From Thysanoteuthis rhombus (taxonomy: Eukaryota; Mollusca; Cephalopoda; Oegopsida; Thysanoteuthidae), in assembly GCA_963457665.1 (NCBI GenBank), contig OY735209.1, positions 11,868,314 to 11,932,313 of the forward strand: a stretch of DNA of 64,000 nucleotides, written 5' to 3'. Shown piece by piece: positions 61,141-64,000 of the stretch. The first letter of the stretch is position 1. Each line of letters starts with the position of its first letter. The notes under the pieces are model-generated. The model worked only from the letters and a program-made list of their open reading frames with translations. It was not told the origin of the DNA and made no database searches. The translations under genes were made by a program, and so were the position numbers.

Positions 61141-62377
61141 ATGGGAGTGCTTGGGAATTCAAAGCTTTCTTGTGGTTTCACAATTAAATGGTACCACTGA
61201 AAGAAATCTTACAAAAATACAGAAAAAAAGAAAATAATGACAAAAAAAATGCTCTTCTCGGTTCCTTCTGTTCACTGTATTCACTGTTTCGGATATTCTA
61301 GTTTAACTTTTCAAGTTGGTTGTAACTGACACTTCTTTTTTAATTATAAAAAAAACAGACTTTTTTTCACCGACCAAAAGATTTTAAAATTATTTTTTTT
61401 AACTTGGAAAAATAACAATTGCACTTAGTGTAAAATTTCTTCTTGTCTGTTTCACTTATTTACACATCTGTACAAGCCGAACATAATATCTTTTAAAATT
61501 TTCATTTCCATCTTTTTTTTTTTGCTTTTCTTATTTGATGAAAACTTATGTTTGGAATGGTTATTCAACAGGGTGAGCCAGAGTTGACCACTTCAAATAT
61601 TATAGACGCTATCATTCATAATTTCATAGGCTTTCTTTTTACCTGTTGTGCTAGAGAACACTTTATTACTACATACTGAAATTTGAAATAATTTCGTTAT
61701 TGACTCCAAAGAATGAAACCTGACACAACTTCTGATACAACAAACAGCATAAACTCAAATGACATGACTTTTTCTATCCATATCAATTTCGTTTGGTATT
61801 TATTTTTTATTCCATTAGAACACCAGCAGACTTGGTTGGATACAAATGATAAATAAATAAATAAATAAATACTCAGATTACAACACTTAACCTGTAATGA
61901 ACCTGGATAACTGTGTGTTTTCTGCTCACAATGAAACTTGGAGCTATCACGATGACTTGCAGTGAGCAGAATTGAGGAATTTTTTTTTTTTAAACAAATT
62001 GAATAAAAACAAAAGACGAAGTATTTCTATGCACAGAACAAAATAAAATAATCTTTCTTTGTCTCACTCAAAAAGAAGTATCTTTTTTTTCCTTGACCCC
62101 ATCTCGTGATTTCTTGGCTCCTAAATGTTGGGGTTTACGCCAACAAAGGAACTGGCAAGTGTTATGATGGAATAAAATCATTGCTAACGTTATCATAATC
62201 AAACTAGCAGAACCCTTGGAAATTCCCCGAGGTGTTGACAACTGAGATTATCTTCTTATTTTTTTACTTCCTCCTTTCAATTTTTGTTGTCTGTCTATGA
62301 TTTTTCTAACTGTTATACACATGGGGGTTAGTTTCATATGCAAATATTTACACGCCCCTCAATAAACTACATAATTC
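61141..62377. other. No recognisable gene
   Basis: AT-rich spacer up to the right arm. (AAAT)5 at 61,850-61,869. No exon or repeat assignment. Confidence 0.4.
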
Positions 62378-64000
62378 TTCTTCTTTCCTCTCCTATCCTC
62401 CCTTTCTTGATAAACTAAGTAACTTTTTTCTGCTCTCCGCCTTCCTACTCTCTCAATTAACTGACTGACTTTACTTTTTCCTCCTCACCCACTTCCCACC
62501 CACTCAGACACTGCAAAAATTTTTCTTCCCATCTCTTCCTAAACATCTTATTAAAACTGCATAACTTTCCTTACTACAATCCTATTAACTACTTTTCTCT
62601 TCCTCCCCATTCGCTTCTCTCCCTCTGATCAAACTGACTTTATCTTCACTCCCCTTTCTCTCTCTATCTCCTATGTAAACTACCTATCTGTCCTCTCACA
62701 CTTTTTTTCTGCTCATTAAACTACCCCACCCCCTTTTCTCCCCTTCTCTTTCTACTCCTTTAGTAAACTGCCTAACAACCTTTTCTCCAAGTTTTTTTTT
62801 CATCAAACTGCTTATCCCGAGTTCACAATAAAAAAAATATATAATATATATTCTAATAAAATTTTCATTTATTCAATATATAGTAGAAAATTTAATCAAA
62901 CATTTTCATGAAAAAATTCTGTTTTGCTATATTGAATCTTTAGCCAGATTTTTTACAAATGTGTGATTCCGAATATGAAGAAATGAACCTATTCCTGAAC
63001 AGTGCCAATTTACAGACTCTGATTCCAACCCCATGTACATTTTTGGCTTCAGAGAGGAACTAATTCTGAATCATGTATGTATTAAGTAGCCCAATTTCAA
63101 TATCCCTTGTTTTATTGAGAGGGGGATTTTTTGTTTAAATCCCATACATTGTCTATAACTTTTTAACCCTGACCCCCTATCTCGAAATCATCTTTTCTGA
63201 ACCTAATCCTGAACCATGCCATTATTTGGAGTAGGTGTTCGAATAAGAACTGGGTTTGAGAGATGTTATTGTCAAATCAAACTGTGATTCATAAAAGAGC
63301 TTACATTAAACCCTGGACCAGGGCTTTGTCAGACGTCTTTTGCTGCACAAGACGAAATTTGTATGTTCTTGGGTCCAAATTAAGTAGCTTCAGTACAAGA
63401 ATAATCTATAAACTTTCAGTCCATAATGAGAATAAGCTTGCAGGAAAAATAGATTAAAATACCTATTTTTTATTCATTGATTTTTTTTCTATCAGATGAA
63501 GTATCGTATATTATTATTATTATTTTCTTGCTACCATTTACCTTTATCTCAATTGTTGTTTCTTTTTTTTATTGCAATTAAACTCAGGCAGGTTTCCCTT
63601 CAGCAGTGAGTCAATGAATTAACAGTGCAGATTGAAATAAAGAATAAATTTCTAGTGAGAATTTAAATCCCAATCCTCTATGCCGAAGGGTGACTTGGCC
63701 AACAACTGACCGCTTTTATTACTGAGCTACTGGTATCAATAGCAAGGGGGAGTCCTAATCAAACACTTGAACTCACCCTCAATCCAGATCTTTTTTAACC
63801 CACGTTTTTAACTGACTAGTAGTTCTGTATCAGTAATCTTATTCTTGTTGGCAGTGAGTAAATAAATCTTCATCGTAGATCTGCATGAAAAGTATACTGG
63901 AGCACGGTTCAGACATCCTCTGATCATTGTTATCACTAAGCTACAGGAATCAGTGATAAGCGTGAGTTCGAATCAAACTTATCACTTATCCTGATTTCTC
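62378..64000. repeat. Right arm of the inverted duplication, reaching the window edge
   Basis: This is the reverse complement of 54,830-56,395. The pyrimidine-rich degenerate tandem repeat comes first (62,378-62,800, units with TAAACT.CCTAAC and CTCCTTT words), then the unique segment (62,800-63,490), then SINE copies (63,500-64,000). Matching does not stop at 64,000: the last bases (AAACTTATCACTTATCCTGA) still align with 54,830 (TCAGGATCAGCGGTGAGTTT), so the duplication probably continues beyond the window. Confidence 0.85.
63500..64000 (-). mobile_element. Two family E SINE copies, reverse orientation
   Basis: One copy spans about 63,500-63,830. The next starts near 63,835 and is cut by the window end. 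Reverse-complement words such as CTCAATTGTTG, GGCAGGTTTCCCTTCAGCAG, CAGTGCAGATTGAAATAAAG and TGACCGCTTTTATTACTGAG match the cluster at 53.7-55.3 kb. They form the outer part of the right arm. Confidence 0.75.

Noticed and set aside
55323-63457. A 64-codon frame present in both inverted arms, as a conserved small protein
   Set aside because: The two copies differ at four bases, three of which change the residue. Conservation reflects recent DNA duplication, not protein constraint.

Overview
The window is gene-poor, AT-rich animal DNA built mostly from intergenic or intronic sequence and decayed repeats. Homopolymers, long (TA)n, (TG)n, (GA)n and (CT)n microsatellites, tRNA-derived SINEs, mariner remnants, LINE 3' ends, a Penelope-like remnant and many palindromic elements point to a marine invertebrate. 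A mollusc, probably a cephalopod, is my best guess. That rests on repeat style and on remembered protein families, not on any search. No bacterial gene organisation, rRNA gene or canonical tRNA gene is visible, and I saw no LTR retrovirus-like or capsid-bearing element.

The only convincing host-gene signal is a two-exon 3' end on the + strand (25,565-25,689 and 25,988-26,041). It has a branch-point-like TACTAAT, a consensus GTAAGT donor, a 298-base intron, a T-rich acceptor and an in-frame stop. It encodes one hydrophobic segment followed by a short basic tail. A weaker candidate coding exon lies on the - strand at 50,884-50,950. Two promoter-like clusters are at about 51,745 (CRE half-site beside a reversed CCAAT) and about 58,574 (TATA box in a CpG-richer stretch).

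Region by region. 0-15 kb: a hAT-like MITE, several copies of dispersed families called A, B, C, D and F here, and a decayed antisense copy (7.6-8.9 kb) of a large multi-copy protein family of unknown function, split by a tRNA-like SINE. 15-30 kb: Val-tRNA-derived SINE, a MITE with a clean target duplication, a mariner remnant shared with flanks between two sites, the two-exon gene end, a LINE 3' end touching a mariner remnant, and a 354-base palindrome holding a tRNA-like core. 30-46 kb: microsatellites, a Penelope-like endonuclease remnant between inverted arms, another mariner remnant, and a 20-base minisatellite whose two variants alternate AABB. 46-52 kb: a 470-base palindromic element and a very young MITE with a (TA)n centre. 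52-64 kb: a LINE 3' half, a head-to-tail array of SINE fragments, and a long inverted duplication (arms about 1.6 kb or more, about 6 kb apart) that runs off the right edge and encloses a smaller 0.9-kb inverted repeat.

There is no operon or pathway to assemble. The main organising theme is inverted repeats of many sizes and ages, so long transcripts from here would fold into extensive double-stranded RNA.
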